Assembly (NCBI GenBank): GCA_024103005.1
Contig: JAGFJA010000061.1
Location: 1-64,000, forward strand
DNA length: 64,000 nt
DNA from: Saprospiraceae bacterium
GTDB taxonomy: Bacteria; Bacteroidota; Bacteroidia; Chitinophagales; Saprospiraceae
Direction of reading: 5' to 3'
The translations under genes were made by a program, and so were the position numbers. Positions 44,602 to 53,579 of the stretch are shown here, piece after piece (the first letter of the stretch is position 1; each line of letters begins with the position of its first letter). The notes beneath the pieces were generated by a model. That model had not been told where the DNA came from. It was given only the letters and a program-made list of their open reading frames with translations, and made no database searches.

Positions 44602-45237
44602 ATGAGAATTATCTTTATTATATGGATATTGGTCCTATTGCTTTTCAACTTGCAAGCTCAAAATGTCGGTTTTCATTTCGGCATAAAGGCCGGATTCAGC
44701 CAGACTGATTATGGATTAAAGGAATTATTGGTGAGCGATCCGGATGACTTTAAAATGGTTATTGAAAACAGTAGGGTGGGTTACCATGGAGGAATTACTC
44801 TCCAGTTAAGATTAAATAAATTAATTATCCAGCCGGAAGCTATCCTTAACACAATTAATGTGAATTATAAATTATCCGGACGCATTGGAGGAATTATTGA
44901 TACAATCCTTGCAAAAGAAACTATACGAAATCTCGACATCCCCTTTATGATAGGCTTTAAATCAGGCGTTTTGAGATTGAATGCCGGACCTGTTGGACAT
45001 CTGTACCTGGATAGTTCAACCGATTTGTTTAATGTATCCGGTTATAGTGAGCAGTTCAATAAAATAGAATGGGGCTGGCAGGCAGGTATGGGTCTGGATA
45101 TCTGGAAAATTACCATAGATTTGCGTTATGAAGGGAATTTTTCAAAATTTGGTGACCACATCCGTTTCGGTGACAAATCTTATGCCTTTTCAGATAACCC
45201 TGCGCGACTAATTGCTTCCGTAGGTTTAATGTTTTAA
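44602..45237 (+). CDS. PorT-like outer-membrane beta-barrel protein
   Basis: A 211-residue exported protein: signal peptide 1-19 (LVLLLFNLQAQ), then eight or so amphipathic beta strands (FHFGIKAGFSQTDY, YHGGITLQLRLNKLIIQPEAI, IPFMIGFKSGVLRLNAGPVGHLYL...) and a terminal aromatic (SVGLMF). This fits the OMP_b-brl_2/PorT family. PorT proper is a T9SS component, and this region encodes several T9SS cargos, but generic porins of this family are common, so the T9SS role is only a possibility. Confidence 0.75.
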   Translation: MRIIFIIWILVLLLFNLQAQNVGFHFGIKAGFSQTDYGLKELLVSDPDDFKMVIENSRVGYHGGITLQLRLNKLIIQPEAILNTINVNYKLSGRIGGIIDTILAKETIRNLDIPFMIGFKSGVLRLNAGPVGHLYLDSSTDLFNVSGYSEQFNKIEWGWQAGMGLDIWKITIDLRYEGNFSKFGDHIRFGDKSYAFSDNPARLIASVGLMF

Positions 45238-45908
45238 CATTTCTGGTTATCGTAGTAGCTGCTTTTTATCTTTCCATTTGTTGATTTGCCAAAGTTTAAT
45301 AATTTGTAATAATTGGATATTCAGACCAATATGGATTATTAAGTATTTATATTTCTTTGTCTAAGATTATGAAATATTTATTTTAATGTATGCTTTATTT
45401 TAAAATATTATAATTGTAATACTTCTTGGATTGATCCTACAGTCTTAACCGGAGAGGCTTGAGTATTCTGATAATGCGAGATATCAAACGGGAGAAACTC
45501 CATCAAACGGTGAAGCCAACAAATACCGAAGCTATCAAACCACGTGTTGCAAGCGCTCCCAAACCAAATTTCTAAATTAATTCGTTACACAGAAACATCA
45601 GTTAATAAAAAAAGTTAGCCTGTATTTGTGATTGATATTATTCCATCTTATTATTTGATTTGCAACATTAAATTTCAATATAATATAGAATCATCTATTC
45701 AAAATACTTTATTTAATGCGGTAGCTATGATATGCGTATCTGTATAAAACCTTGTTGTATGGTATTATCTTTATATGTATAAATCATTTGTTTTTAATAA
45801 CATATTATATATGTAAAAAAAATGTATAAATAATTTAACGATTACTTAATGAAAATTTATAGATTTGGATGAAATTTTTGCATTTTTTTTGAACCAAAAA
45901 TAGTAACT
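45238..45908. other. 671-bp intergenic region upstream of the Oar-like receptor
   Basis: Mostly very AT-rich and non-coding in appearance. A patch of higher GC at about 45425-45570 stands out and contains a 33-codon ORF (45474-45575), possibly a remnant. No recognisable riboswitch or tRNA. The promoter of the downstream gene is presumably within the last 100 bp, but no perfect TAnnTTTG was found. Confidence 0.5.
45474..45575 (+). other. 33-codon ORF in a GC-richer patch, small gene or remnant
   Basis: ATG to TAA encodes a basic peptide starting MRDIKREKLHQTVK and ending VASAPKPNF. A second reading frame just upstream (45421-45462) is also open (TSWIDPTVLTGEA then stop). Base composition differs from the AT-rich flanks. 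I do not recognise it; it could be a frameshifted remnant of a longer gene. Confidence 0.25.
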
Positions 45909-48900
45909 ATGAATTTAAAAAGTACATTAGCCTTTTTGCTTTTGTTGTGTGTTACCGGTCTATCTGCCCAGGTGACTACATCAGGCATGTCGGGTGTCGT
46001 AAAAGATGCCTCAGGCGCACCTATGATTGGTGCATCTGTTATTCTTACCCATGTTCCATCAGGAACGGTTTATGGGACTGTGACTCAAGATAACGGTAGA
46101 TACAGCCTGGTCAACCTTCGAGTAGGTGGACCTTATACACTTGAAGTATCTTCTGTAGGGTCTGAAACATATAAATCCGGTGGCATCTATCTGACACTAG
46201 GTGATGTTTTAGTCAATAATATTGTTCTTCAGGAGAGTACCAATATTCTCCAGGAAATGGTTATTACGGACAGCAGAAATGCCGTAATAAACGGAGATCG
46301 TACAGGAGCAGCGACCAATATTGACAAAAAGATGCTGGAGCGTCTTCCTTCCATTAGTAGAAGTATTACAGATTTTACCAGAGTAACTCCTCAGGCTAAT
46401 GGTAATAGCTTTGCCGGTCGTGATGGCCGTATGAACAATATACAGATAGACGGTGCTAACCTGAATAACTCTTTTGGTCTTAGCAGTAATCCGCTCCCGG
46501 GCGGTGGTAATGAGCCGATTTCGTTGGATGCGATTGAAGAGATCCAGGTTAATGTGGCTCCTTATGACGTGCGCCAGACAGGATTTACCGGTGCAGGTAT
46601 CAATGCCGTAACACGGGGTGGTACAAATGAGATTCACGGATCTGCTTATGCATATATTCGTCCAAAAAGCTTTACCGGATTGAAGGTTGCTGATTATGAA
46701 ATTGACGAAGATTCAAGAGCAAAATCCAATATTTTTGGTGCCAGAGTTAGTGGCCCGATTATCAAGAACAAATTGTTGTATTTTGTGAACTTTGAAATGG
46801 AAAATAGCGAATCTGCCGGTAACAACTGGGTGGCTGACAACGGAAGCAATACCGGTCAACCAAATGTGACCAGAGTAAAAGAATCTGATTTGATTAGAGT
46901 ACAGGATTATTTAAAATCAAAATATAACTATGATCCGGGTGCATATCAGAATTATAACAATACATATAATAATAAGAACTATAAGGCACTTGCTCGATTA
47001 GACTGGAATATCAACGATAAGAATACCTTTACTGTTCGATACTCTTACATGGAAGGTACAAATGATCAGGGGACAAACGACAACTCTGGTCCCCGTCCAC
47101 GATCAAGCAACAGCCGTATCTCTGATAAATCTATTGCCTTTGAAAATGCCAATTATTCCTTCAAGAATACAGTGGGTTCATTTGCAGGTGAATTAAACTC
47201 TAGGTTTACAAATAATCTGAGCAACCAGTTGATTGTGACTTATAGCCGCATTCAGGATACTCGAGCTACTCCCGGTAGTTTATTCCCATTTGTTGACATA
47301 GGTGACGGTTCTGACCCGGCTGATTACAGTAACTATATGAGTTTCGGTACCGAACTGTTTTCAGTAAATAACGATGTGATAAATAAAAACCTGATTGCTA
47401 CCAACAACCTGACATATTTAATGGGTAAAAATACTTTTACGGCAGGTCTGAGTTATCAGTTGATGTCCTTTGCAAACAGCTATCAGCGTATGGGATCATC
47501 CTATTACAGATATAAGAGCGTTGATGATTTTGTAAATGATGCACCGCCAATTGCTTATGGTATTACATATGTATATGATGGTAAGGATCCTTATGCAAGA
47601 GTTAAGTTCGGTCTTGCAGGTCTTTATTTACAAGATAAAATAGCTCTTTCCGATAAGTTCAACCTGACACTGGGTGTCAGAGCCGATATGGCACTCTTCC
47701 ATGATAAACCTGTTTCTAATCCTGTTGTGGATACAATTACCTTGTTAAATCCGGCAGGTGGAACTACCCATTATACAACAGCTAAATGGCCAAAATCTGT
47801 ACCTCTATTCTCACCAAGACTGGGATTCAACTATGATGTGATGGGTGACAGATCGCTACAGATCAGAGGAGGAACAGGTATTTTTACAGGTAATATTCCA
47901 TTTGTATGGTTTACCAACATGCCGACCAATGCAGGTGTTATCCAGAATACATTCGAACCTGTCAATTCTAATGTTCTTGCTAAAATTGACCATTTTGAAG
48001 CAGATCCTAAGTATTGGCCGAATGCACTGCCGGATGACTTCCCTAAAACTCCAAGTGCAAGTATTCCGGGCGGTTTGAGCCTGATCGACCCTGACTTTAA
48101 AATGCCTCAGGTGTGGAGGTCTAACTTGGGAATTGATATCAAAATCCCATCTACTCCTATCATATTGAGTCTGGATGGAATCTATACAAAGGATATCAAT
48201 GGCGTATATCAGTATAATGTAAACAGAAATCCTGCAACTGAAAAGATGAGTTATTCCGGTGATAACAGAAGCTATTGGTCAGATAAATCATACATTTTTA
48301 ATGATGCTAAAGGACTTAATGCTGTTGTGCCTATGTTGACAAATATCAATAAAGGTGATGCTTTCGTAGGAACTATAGCCGCTAATATCGCTAATTATAA
48401 TGGAATTTCTGCCGGTGTATTCTATAACTATACTTCTTCTGAGGATGTTACAGGTAACCCGGGATCTGCAGCTGGTTCTGCATGGATCAATAACTATTCG
48501 GTTAATGATCCCAATGAGGCTTTACTGGGATATTCACAGTTTGCAGTACCTCACAGAGTAGGAGCTAACCTCAGCTATAAGATAGAATATGGTATGTTTG
48601 CAACAACTCTTGGGGTATATTATAATGGATCCAATGGTGGTCGTTTTGCCTATACATATGGAAATGACATCAATGGTGATGGAGTAAGCTTAGACTTATT
48701 ATACATACCAAAGAATTCCAGTGAACTGACCTTCGCTCCATTGAAATCCGGCGATAAAACATTCACTCCTGAAGAACAGGCTGCAGCTTTTGATGCCTTC
48801 GTTAATTCTATTCCTGAACTTGCAGATGCTAGAGGATCCTATGTTAAAAGAAACAGCGGATTATTGCCTTGGGCAAATAGATTTGATGTTAAAATTCTTC

Positions 48901-49190
48901 AGGATATCTCATTCGGTGGTAATAACGGTAGTAGAAAGCACACTATTCAGTTGGGATTGGACATCTTTAATATAGGTAATTTAATTAACCCTGATTGGGG
49001 TATTTATCAAGAATTGAATGGTGGTTCATCCTATAATTATCCATTATTGAAAGTTGCATCTAAATCAGCATCAGAGCCTACATTTAATATGCTTACTGTA
49101 AATGGCGAGTTGGCAACAACTCCGTTTAGAAACAAAAATACAGTTTCCAGCACATGGGGTATGCAGTTTAGCGCACGTTACATTTTCTAA
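45909..49190 (+). CDS. Large TonB-dependent receptor, Oar-like, with carboxypeptidase-regulatory domain
   Basis: A 1093-residue outer-membrane receptor: signal peptide 1-20 (LLLCVTGLSAQ), carboxypeptidase-regulatory beta-sandwich (about 22-110, MSGVVKDASGAPMIGASVILTHV), plug (about 120-250, with TPQANGNSFAGRDGRMNNIQIDGANLNNSFG), and a long barrel ending SARYIF. The YAYIRPKSFTG...NIFGARVSGPIIKNKLLYFVNFE segment is characteristic of OmpA-related (Oar) TonB receptors. No SusD-type partner is adjacent. Followed by a strong terminator at 49214-49244, so monocistronic. Ligand unknown. Confidence 0.9.
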   Translation: MNLKSTLAFLLLLCVTGLSAQVTTSGMSGVVKDASGAPMIGASVILTHVPSGTVYGTVTQDNGRYSLVNLRVGGPYTLEVSSVGSETYKSGGIYLTLGDVLVNNIVLQESTNILQEMVITDSRNAVINGDRTGAATNIDKKMLERLPSISRSITDFTRVTPQANGNSFAGRDGRMNNIQIDGANLNNSFGLSSNPLPGGGNEPISLDAIEEIQVNVAPYDVRQTGFTGAGINAVTRGGTNEIHGSAYAYIRPKSFTGLKVADYEIDEDSRAKSNIFGARVSGPIIKNKLLYFVNFEMENSESAGNNWVADNGSNTGQPNVTRVKESDLIRVQDYLKSKYNYDPGAYQNYNNTYNNKNYKALARLDWNINDKNTFTVRYSYMEGTNDQGTNDNSGPRPRSSNSRISDKSIAFENANYSFKNTVGSFAGELNSRFTNNLSNQLIVTYSRIQDTRATPGSLFPFVDIGDGSDPADYSNYMSFGTELFSVNNDVINKNLIATNNLTYLMGKNTFTAGLSYQLMSFANSYQRMGSSYYRYKSVDDFVNDAPPIAYGITYVYDGKDPYARVKFGLAGLYLQDKIALSDKFNLTLGVRADMALFHDKPVSNPVVDTITLLNPAGGTTHYTTAKWPKSVPLFSPRLGFNYDVMGDRSLQIRGGTGIFTGNIPFVWFTNMPTNAGVIQNTFEPVNSNVLAKIDHFEADPKYWPNALPDDFPKTPSASIPGGLSLIDPDFKMPQVWRSNLGIDIKIPSTPIILSLDGIYTKDINGVYQYNVNRNPATEKMSYSGDNRSYWSDKSYIFNDAKGLNAVVPMLTNINKGDAFVGTIAANIANYNGISAGVFYNYTSSEDVTGNPGSAAGSAWINNYSVNDPNEALLGYSQFAVPHRVGANLSYKIEYGMFATTLGVYYNGSNGGRFAYTYGNDINGDGVSLDLLYIPKNSSELTFAPLKSGDKTFTPEEQAAAFDAFVNSIPELADARGSYVKRNSGLLPWANRFDVKILQDISFGGNNGSRKHTIQLGLDIFNIGNLINPDWGIYQELNGGSSYNYPLLKVASKSASEPTFNMLTVNGELATTPFRNKNTVSSTWGMQFSARYIF

Positions 49191-49213
49191 AATTTTTTAA
49201 TTTTCGAAACATT

Positions 49214-49244
49214 AGGCCACGATTTACATTGTGGCCTTTTTTTT
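49214..49244 (+). terminator. Terminator of the Oar-like receptor gene
   Basis: AGGCCAC (49214-49220) pairs with GTGGCCT (49231-49237) and is followed by a run of T to 49244; 24 bp after the stop. Confidence 0.88.
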
Positions 49245-49360
49245 AATCTTGATGTTATTCTTTTCCTATTAACTGATTTTTCCGTTTTTTTTGTAGTTTT
49301 ACGTTATGCAAAGCCATTCACTTTTAATCCTTTAATTTTTAAGTACCTAAATTTTTATTT

Positions 49361-51094
49361 ATGAAACACATGTTAACATTTTTTCTTTGTGCTTTTACTT
49401 TAGTAGGAATGGCACAGAATCCCCATTCCGGAACTAACCCATTTATTATCAGTGAGATTATGTATAATCCGCCAGAATCCGGAGATGATTCACTGGAATA
49501 TATCGAAATAACAAGTTTAGTTTCGGTTGAGCTGAATTTGGGCGGGTATTTTTTTTCCGCCGGGGTTATAGATACTTTTACATCAGATGTTGTTTTGCCT
49601 GCTAATGGTACACTTGTGTTTGCTAAAAACGCATCAGCTCTTAAAAATGTCTTCAATGGTGTCAATGCAAGACAATGGAAAACAGGAGCTTTGAAAAACG
49701 GTGGCGAAGAGGTGGCTATTTCCAATCCCAACGGTTTTGTTGTCACAAATGTGACCTATGGATCAAGTTCAGCAGGATGGCCTGCGGAAGCAGATGGAAA
49801 CGGAGCTTCTCTGGAATTATGTGAACTAACACCCGATATTAATGATCAAAGTAAATGGAGCTACTCTCGTTCAAATACAGGAATTATCATCAATGGCAAG
49901 GAAGTTGCAGGTAGCCCCGGTGCACCGAATACAGCCGAATGCGGTGGAGTGGTTAATCCCAACACGGTTGTCGTCAGAGACTTTTCATTTACCCCTGCCG
50001 AAATTACCATTCAGGAAGGCGAAACTGTGACCTGGGACTTTCAGGAAGGTCATCATAATGTGAATGGAACTCAATCTACCTTCCCGTCAAACCCGGCTTC
50101 CTTTAAAAGCGGAGAGCCATCTCCTGCGCCATTTACATATAGCTTCACCTTCAATGTTCCCGGCGATTATAGCTACCAATGTGATCCGCATTCTACTATT
50201 ATGAGAGGAAAAGTGCATGTGATTCCTAATAACCCGACTGTAACTTATCCGGTCAGAACTATTGGACAGATCAGTACCGTGGATAGTGATGGTAAGGCTG
50301 ACTCTTTAGACGTTCTGTGCGAAGTAAAAGGTATTATTTATGGCGTTAATATGCGTGCTACAGGTTTAAGTGCAACGATAATAGATGCAAACCGGGATGG
50401 TATTGGACTTTTTAACAGTAAAAAAGATTTTGGATATAATGTCAATGAAGGAGATGAAGTTGTTGTCAGAGGAAAGGTAGATCAATACAATGGTTTGACC
50501 CAAATCGCTGTTGATACCATGTGGTTAAGTTCATCCAATAACAGTGTATTTGATCCGAGAGTGGTGACTGCCCTCGATGAAAGTACAGAATCTGATCTGG
50601 TTGTGTTGAGCAATATGACTTTAAAAGATCCTAACGAATGGCAAAAGGGCAAAACCTTTAACGCAACCATTACCGATGGCACAAATGATTATACCATGCG
50701 TGTAGTCAATGTTACAACACTTTCGAATTCGGATGCTCCTTCAGGTGCCTTCACTATAATAGGCTTGGGCGGACAATTTGATAGTAGTTCGCCTTATACA
50801 GAAGGCTATCAGTTACTACCGCGAAAGTTGGAGGACCTTAAACCTGTAAGCAGCGTGAAGGATGCCATAAGCAATCAGGTAAGGGTCTTCCCTAATCCGA
50901 CCTCAGGTCAGTTATTTATTGCCTCTAAATTGAATATTCAAAAAATTGATATTGTTAATTCAATAGGCAAAATTGTTGTTTCTAAGTCCGGGAATATTCA
51001 TATATTGAATACTCAGAATTTGCAACCGGGCTGCTACTGGTTAATGGTGACAACCGAGAATGGCGTAGGTGTTAAAAATTTTATAAAACAATAA
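49361..51094 (+). CDS. Secreted lamin-tail, cupredoxin and OB-like multidomain protein with T9SS sorting domain
   Basis: A 577-residue exported protein. Signal peptide 1-19. Residues about 26-135 form a lamin-tail domain (FIISEIMYNPPESGDDSLEYIEI, PANGTLVFAKN). Residues 203-290 are a cupredoxin: DFSFTPAEITIQEGETVTW, then His232 in EGHHNV, Cys274, His277 and Met281 in QCDPHSTIM, a complete type 1 copper set. About 297-400 is an OB-like beta region (DVLCEVKGIIYGVNM..., VVVRGKVDQYNGLTQI). The C-terminus (VRVFPNPTSGQLFI...) is a T9SS type A domain. An extracellular copper electron carrier or copper-binding surface protein is plausible; no redox partner is adjacent. Confidence 0.85.
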   Translation: MKHMLTFFLCAFTLVGMAQNPHSGTNPFIISEIMYNPPESGDDSLEYIEITSLVSVELNLGGYFFSAGVIDTFTSDVVLPANGTLVFAKNASALKNVFNGVNARQWKTGALKNGGEEVAISNPNGFVVTNVTYGSSSAGWPAEADGNGASLELCELTPDINDQSKWSYSRSNTGIIINGKEVAGSPGAPNTAECGGVVNPNTVVVRDFSFTPAEITIQEGETVTWDFQEGHHNVNGTQSTFPSNPASFKSGEPSPAPFTYSFTFNVPGDYSYQCDPHSTIMRGKVHVIPNNPTVTYPVRTIGQISTVDSDGKADSLDVLCEVKGIIYGVNMRATGLSATIIDANRDGIGLFNSKKDFGYNVNEGDEVVVRGKVDQYNGLTQIAVDTMWLSSSNNSVFDPRVVTALDESTESDLVVLSNMTLKDPNEWQKGKTFNATITDGTNDYTMRVVNVTTLSNSDAPSGAFTIIGLGGQFDSSSPYTEGYQLLPRKLEDLKPVSSVKDAISNQVRVFPNPTSGQLFIASKLNIQKIDIVNSIGKIVVSKSGNIHILNTQNLQPGCYWLMVTTENGVGVKNFIKQ

Positions 51095-51117
51095 CATAAA
51101 TCCGATGCAACAAAAGA

Positions 51118-51156
51118 AAAGGGCTACATTCGCAGTTTAAACGGACGTAGCCCTTT
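51118..51156 (+). terminator. Hairpin between the cupredoxin gene and the M23 gene
   Basis: AAAGGGCTAC (51118-51127) and GTAGCCCTTT (51147-51156) pair perfectly over 10 bp. Rightward the T-run is weak (TTTGTCTT) and the M23 ATG follows after 5 bp, so it may be a terminator, an attenuator or a translation-blocking structure. Leftward it is followed by TTTTCTTTTG. Confidence 0.5.
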
Positions 51157-51161
51157 GTCTT

Positions 51162-51977
51162 ATGAGATATTACCTTTTTGTATTGTTTTTACTTTCTCTT
51201 AGCCAAACCGCCAAATGCATTGACATTAACGTCAGGATATATCATGAGAAAGAAGAAGGTGACATCATCTTCTATGCCAATAATGATGAATTTTGTCCTG
51301 TAACTATTGAATTTGACTTTGAGCTTGTCAATATGAAATCAACCAGGGGTTCTCATTTTACTATAGTAATTCCGGAAAGGGCAAAACATTTTTTGGTTAC
51401 CCGGCTAAGCATTAAAAATGAGAATGAAAGAAATGGCTTTAAAGTAAAAACAAACATTGGATTGGGAGATAATACCAAAATGATTGATGACTCCTACATC
51501 TATGAATTACCCTATGAATTTGGTAAGACTTATAAAATTTATCAGGGATATAATGGTCGCCAATCTCATGAAGATGTCAATGCACTTGACTTTTCGATGC
51601 AACCCGGCGATACTATTACTGCGTCAAGAGATGGTGTTGTTGTAAAGATAGAGCAGAGTAATACTAAAAGCTGTAGCCACCCAAGTTGTGTAAAATATAA
51701 TAATTATGTTTTGATATACCATGCAGATGGGTCAGTGGCTGATTATGCCCATATAATGAAGAATGGAAGCCTTGTAAATGAAGGGGATACCGTAAAAGTT
51801 GGCCAGCCGATTGCCTTAAGTGGTGACGTCGGATATACGTCAGGCCCGCATTTGCATTTTGAAGTTTTTACTCAGACGAAGAGCGGGCAAAAAACTATTA
51901 GAACAAAATTTAGAACACAAACGAAAGAGGCTGAACTTTTAAAAGAAGGAAAAAGTTATACTAGAATAAAAATTTAA
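51162..51977 (+). CDS. M23 family metallopeptidase (LytM-like)
   Basis: A 271-residue exported peptidase. Signal peptide about 1-19 (SLSQTAKC). An N-terminal beta-rich domain (20-120) precedes the catalytic domain (about 125-245). The zinc ligands are complete: His136 and Asp143 in SHEDVNALDF, and His232 in the HLHFEV motif, with His230 and His197 (DYAHIM) as catalytic residues. It should cut peptidoglycan cross-bridges or other glycine-containing peptides. It starts 5 bp after a hairpin and ends 3 bp before the rhodanese-thioredoxin gene, with which it is surely co-transcribed. Confidence 0.9.
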   Translation: MRYYLFVLFLLSLSQTAKCIDINVRIYHEKEEGDIIFYANNDEFCPVTIEFDFELVNMKSTRGSHFTIVIPERAKHFLVTRLSIKNENERNGFKVKTNIGLGDNTKMIDDSYIYELPYEFGKTYKIYQGYNGRQSHEDVNALDFSMQPGDTITASRDGVVVKIEQSNTKSCSHPSCVKYNNYVLIYHADGSVADYAHIMKNGSLVNEGDTVKVGQPIALSGDVGYTSGPHLHFEVFTQTKSGQKTIRTKFRTQTKEAELLKEGKSYTRIKI

Positions 51978-51980
51978 ATA

Positions 51981-52697
51981 ATGAAAATACAAAATTGGTT
52001 GAGCGTATTGTTTTTGGTATGCCTGGGCGGGTCACTCCTGCAGGCACAGAATGGAGAAAACTTCCTTCTTTCTGCCACTGAGTTTTCAAAAAAATATCAA
52101 GATAAGGATATTGTTTTGCTTGATGTCAGAACACCTGAAGAGTATGCACAGGGACACCTTAAAAATTCTGTCAACATTGATTGGAAGGGTGATGATTTTG
52201 ATAAAAAAATTAAGAAACTCGGGATAAACGAGCCGGTATATATTTATTGTCTTAGTGGTGGTAGAAGTCATACGGCAGCAGAAAAACTTCGAAACGAAGG
52301 ATATAAGGTCTATGAAATGCAAGGAGGAATGCTTGAATGGCGTAAAGCCGGATTGCCTGAAGTGTCTGATTCAAATAGAAAAGACAACGGTGGACTTTCG
52401 GTTGAAGATTTTGAAAAATTAACAAAGTCTCATCCTTATGTATTAATTGACTTTAATGCGCCCTGGTGTGGCCCGTGTAAAAAATTAAAACCATACATTG
52501 AGGAAATAGAAAGGGAATTAAAAGGTGAATTGAAGGTCATCGAAATTAATACAGATAACAATAAAAACCTGGCACGAGCTTTGCAGATTTATTCGATACC
52601 GTATTTAATGCTGTTTAAAGACGGTAAGCAGAAATGGGATCACATGGGTCTTGTTGATAAAAAGTATTTAAAACAAGTTGTGGAAGATTTCAGATAA
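51981..52697 (+). CDS. Exported rhodanese-thioredoxin fusion protein
   Basis: A 238-residue exported protein: signal peptide 1-23 (GGSLLQAQ), a rhodanese domain (about 30-127, LLDVRTPEEYAQGHL) with active-site Cys90 in the loop YCLSGGRS, and a thioredoxin domain (about 137-238) with the redox pair Cys163/Cys166 in WCGPC. Both catalytic sites look functional. The fusion suggests that a persulfide or disulfide formed on one domain is resolved by the other in the periplasm; this is inference. Co-transcribed with the M23 peptidase. Confidence 0.9.
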   Translation: MKIQNWLSVLFLVCLGGSLLQAQNGENFLLSATEFSKKYQDKDIVLLDVRTPEEYAQGHLKNSVNIDWKGDDFDKKIKKLGINEPVYIYCLSGGRSHTAAEKLRNEGYKVYEMQGGMLEWRKAGLPEVSDSNRKDNGGLSVEDFEKLTKSHPYVLIDFNAPWCGPCKKLKPYIEEIERELKGELKVIEINTDNNKNLARALQIYSIPYLMLFKDGKQKWDHMGLVDKKYLKQVVEDFR

Positions 52698-52718
52698 ATC
52701 TCTGATAGCCATTATTGC

Positions 52719-53468
52719 CTAAGGAAGAATTTTGGTCATAAGCTTCGGATGCTCGTTGATACGGTCATCCTCAATTAGCCCGTCTCTCAGTCGGATAATC
52801 CGGTGAGCATACGCTGCAATATCCGGTTCGTGTGTAACCAAAATTACCGTATTGCCGTCATTTTGTATCTCGGAAAAGATATCCATGATCTCAATGGAAG
52901 TTTTTGTGTCAAGGTTACCGGTAGGCTCATCCGCCAGAATAATTGCAGGGTCATTGACGATAGCGCGTGCAATGGCTACGCGCTGACGTTGTCCACCCGA
53001 CAATTCATTAGGTTTATGACCCATACGGTCTGCCAGACCAACGAGACTCAGAACATGCTCAGCTCTTTGAATGCGCTCTTTTCTGGATATTCCGGCATAG
53101 ATTAGAGGAATGGCGACATTGTCAAGGGATGAAATCCGTGGTAACAAATTGAAAGTCTGAAATACAAAGCCAATCTCCTTGTTCCTTACAAACGCCAATT
53201 CGGAATCCTTCATCTGACTGACGTTAGTGCCGTTGAGGAAATAATTTCCCGAGGTAGGTGAATCAAGGCATCCTAAAATATTCATTAGGGTGGACTTTCC
53301 CGAACCGGATGGTCCCATCAGAGCAACATATTCATTTTTCCTAATCTCAAAAGAAATATCCCGAAGGGCATGGAGTTTTTGTCCGCCCATGACATAAACT
53401 TTAGATAGATGGTCTATTGAAATTACCTTGTGATTGTCCACTGGCCTTAAATTTAAAATATAAGACAA
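52719..53468 (-). CDS. ABC transporter ATPase, LolD/MacB type
   Basis: A 249-residue ATPase. Walker [16 protein letters not shown] (about residues 52-66), Q-loop [19 protein letters not shown], signature [15 protein letters not shown], Walker [13 protein letters not shown] and H-loop VTHEPD are intact. The spacing is typical of the MacB/LolD/FtsE group, which couples to FtsX-like permeases to move lipoproteins, drugs or peptides across or out of the membrane. No permease gene is adjacent. A GTG at 53441 is an alternative start that would remove nine residues ahead of the conserved [11 protein letters not shown]. Confidence 0.9.
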   Translation of the reverse strand: MSYILNLRPVDNHKVISIDHLSKVYVMGGQKLHALRDISFEIRKNEYVALMGPSGSGKSTLMNILGCLDSPTSGNYFLNGTNVSQMKDSELAFVRNKEIGFVFQTFNLLPRISSLDNVAIPLIYAGISRKERIQRAEHVLSLVGLADRMGHKPNELSGGQRQRVAIARAIVNDPAIILADEPTGNLDTKTSIEIMDIFSEIQNDGNTVILVTHEPDIAAYAHRIIRLRDGLIEDDRINEHPKLMTKILP

Positions 53469-53544
53469 TATTAGTGTATTCCCATAAATTTTAAATATTT
53501 ATTCGATAGGGGTTGATTTTTTATCGGCTAAATTGCGGTTTTGC

Positions 53545-53575
53545 TTTGAAAAGATAATCTTTGACCTTAAATTTG
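53545..53575 (+). promoter_or_regulatory. Promoter of the deoxynucleoside kinase gene
   Basis: TTTG at 53545-53548, a 19-bp spacer and TAAATTTG at 53568-53575 match the consensus. The element ends only 4 bp before the ATG at 53580, so the message would be leaderless or nearly so. Confidence 0.5.
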
Positions 53576-53579
53576 ACCA

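Noticed and set aside
45238-45908. Possible riboswitch or tRNA in the long gap before the Oar-like receptor.
   Set aside because: No cobalamin, TPP or other conserved core motif and no cloverleaf could be drawn by eye.
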